NCBI GenBank assembly: GCA_947176055.1
Contig: CAMWPE010000169.1
Location: forward strand, 1-5,388
Length of the DNA stretch: 5,388 nucleotides
Direction: 5' to 3'
Source: an uncultured Desulfovibrio sp.
GTDB lineage: Bacteria > Desulfobacterota > Desulfovibrionia > Desulfovibrionales > Desulfovibrionaceae
Below the pieces are notes generated by a model. It searched no databases. It saw only the letters and a program-made list of their open reading frames with translations, and was not told the origin of the DNA. Numbering within the stretch: position 1 is the stretch's first letter; every line of letters begins with the position of its first letter. Position numbers and translations under genes: made by a program. Shown piece after piece: positions 5,134 to 5,388 of the stretch.

Positions 5134-5388
5134 TTATATCTCTTTTTCCGGCGCGTGCCAGGAATTTAACTCGTCCCTTTCGGGCTGGCGCGGAATTTTT
5201 TTCCAGATCAACGCCGGCAAAGCGGTGAGTTCCCCCGCCGAAGCGAAAAGCAAATCCCTCGAGATCATGTCGTCTATCCTATCCTCTCTCGCGCCCGCTT
5301 TTTTCAGCGACTCGCGCGCGGCTGGATTGCGACACATTTTTAATAGGTTCGCTTCTTCCCTGGTCAGGCTAAAAGTTTCCGGTATATC
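5134..5388 (-). CDS. C-terminal end of an unidentified protein, first gene of the cassette seen here
   Basis: The reading frame is open from the window edge to a TAA at 5134-5136, giving the last 84 residues. No internal start is needed; the ATG at 5337 is probably just an internal methionine. The visible part has LTREEANLLKMCRNPAARES, then a charged helix (KKAGAREDRIDDMISRDLL) and FASAGELTALPAL, and a polar tail ending in HAPEKEI. The helix-helix-strand pattern resembles a small winged-helix domain. Similar tails occur at the end of some B12-type radical SAM proteins involved in peptide maturation, but this comparison is from memory and weak. It lies 22 bases upstream of the radical SAM gene on the same strand, so it likely shares its transcript. 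I do not recognise the family. Confidence 0.7.
   Translation of the reverse strand, partial: DIPETFSLTREEANLLKMCRNPAARESLKKAGAREDRIDDMISRDLLFASAGELTALPALIWKKIPRQPERDELNSWHAPEKEI

Overview
The window looks like chromosomal DNA of a delta-proteobacterium of the Desulfovibrio group (Desulfovibrionales). The basis is the ribosomal proteins: S10, L3, L4, L23 and L2 read almost word for word like Desulfovibrio versions as I remember them. No database search was possible. All convincing genes lie on the minus strand, so transcription runs from high to low coordinates.

Region 1 (positions 5388 down to 3166) is a small co-directional cassette: the 3' end of an unidentified gene, a radical SAM iron-sulfur enzyme, and an aldo/keto reductase. 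The last two overlap by four bases (GTGA), so they are probably made together. The radical SAM protein has the CX3CX2C cluster motif and four further cysteines suited to an auxiliary cluster. The reductase has the full Asp-Tyr-Lys-His tetrad and an unusual N-terminal extension. The substrate of this pair is unknown; a role in modifying a peptide or small metabolite is only a guess.

Region 2 (3165 to 2654, about 510 bases) holds no convincing gene. It has a plausible sigma70-type promoter with an A/T-rich upstream stretch near 3022-3078, followed by a leader of about 360 bases. The leader contains several good stem-loops, including a nested one at 2834-2879. I found no clear intrinsic terminator after the reductase gene.

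Region 3 (2653 down to 1) is the start of the S10 ribosomal protein operon in canonical order: rpsJ, rplC, rplD, rplW and rplB, the last cut by the window edge. Spacing is tight (4-base overlap to 9-base gap), except for 66 bases between rpsJ and rplC. That spacer carries a hairpin followed by a U-run. The hairpin loop shares a 10-base sequence with a hairpin in the rpsJ leader.

The points most worth a second look are the radical SAM/reductase pair, the structured leader, and the shared hairpin-loop motif. In Desulfovibrio genomes as I recall them, rpsJ follows the str operon (fusA), so this placement also suggests a local rearrangement.
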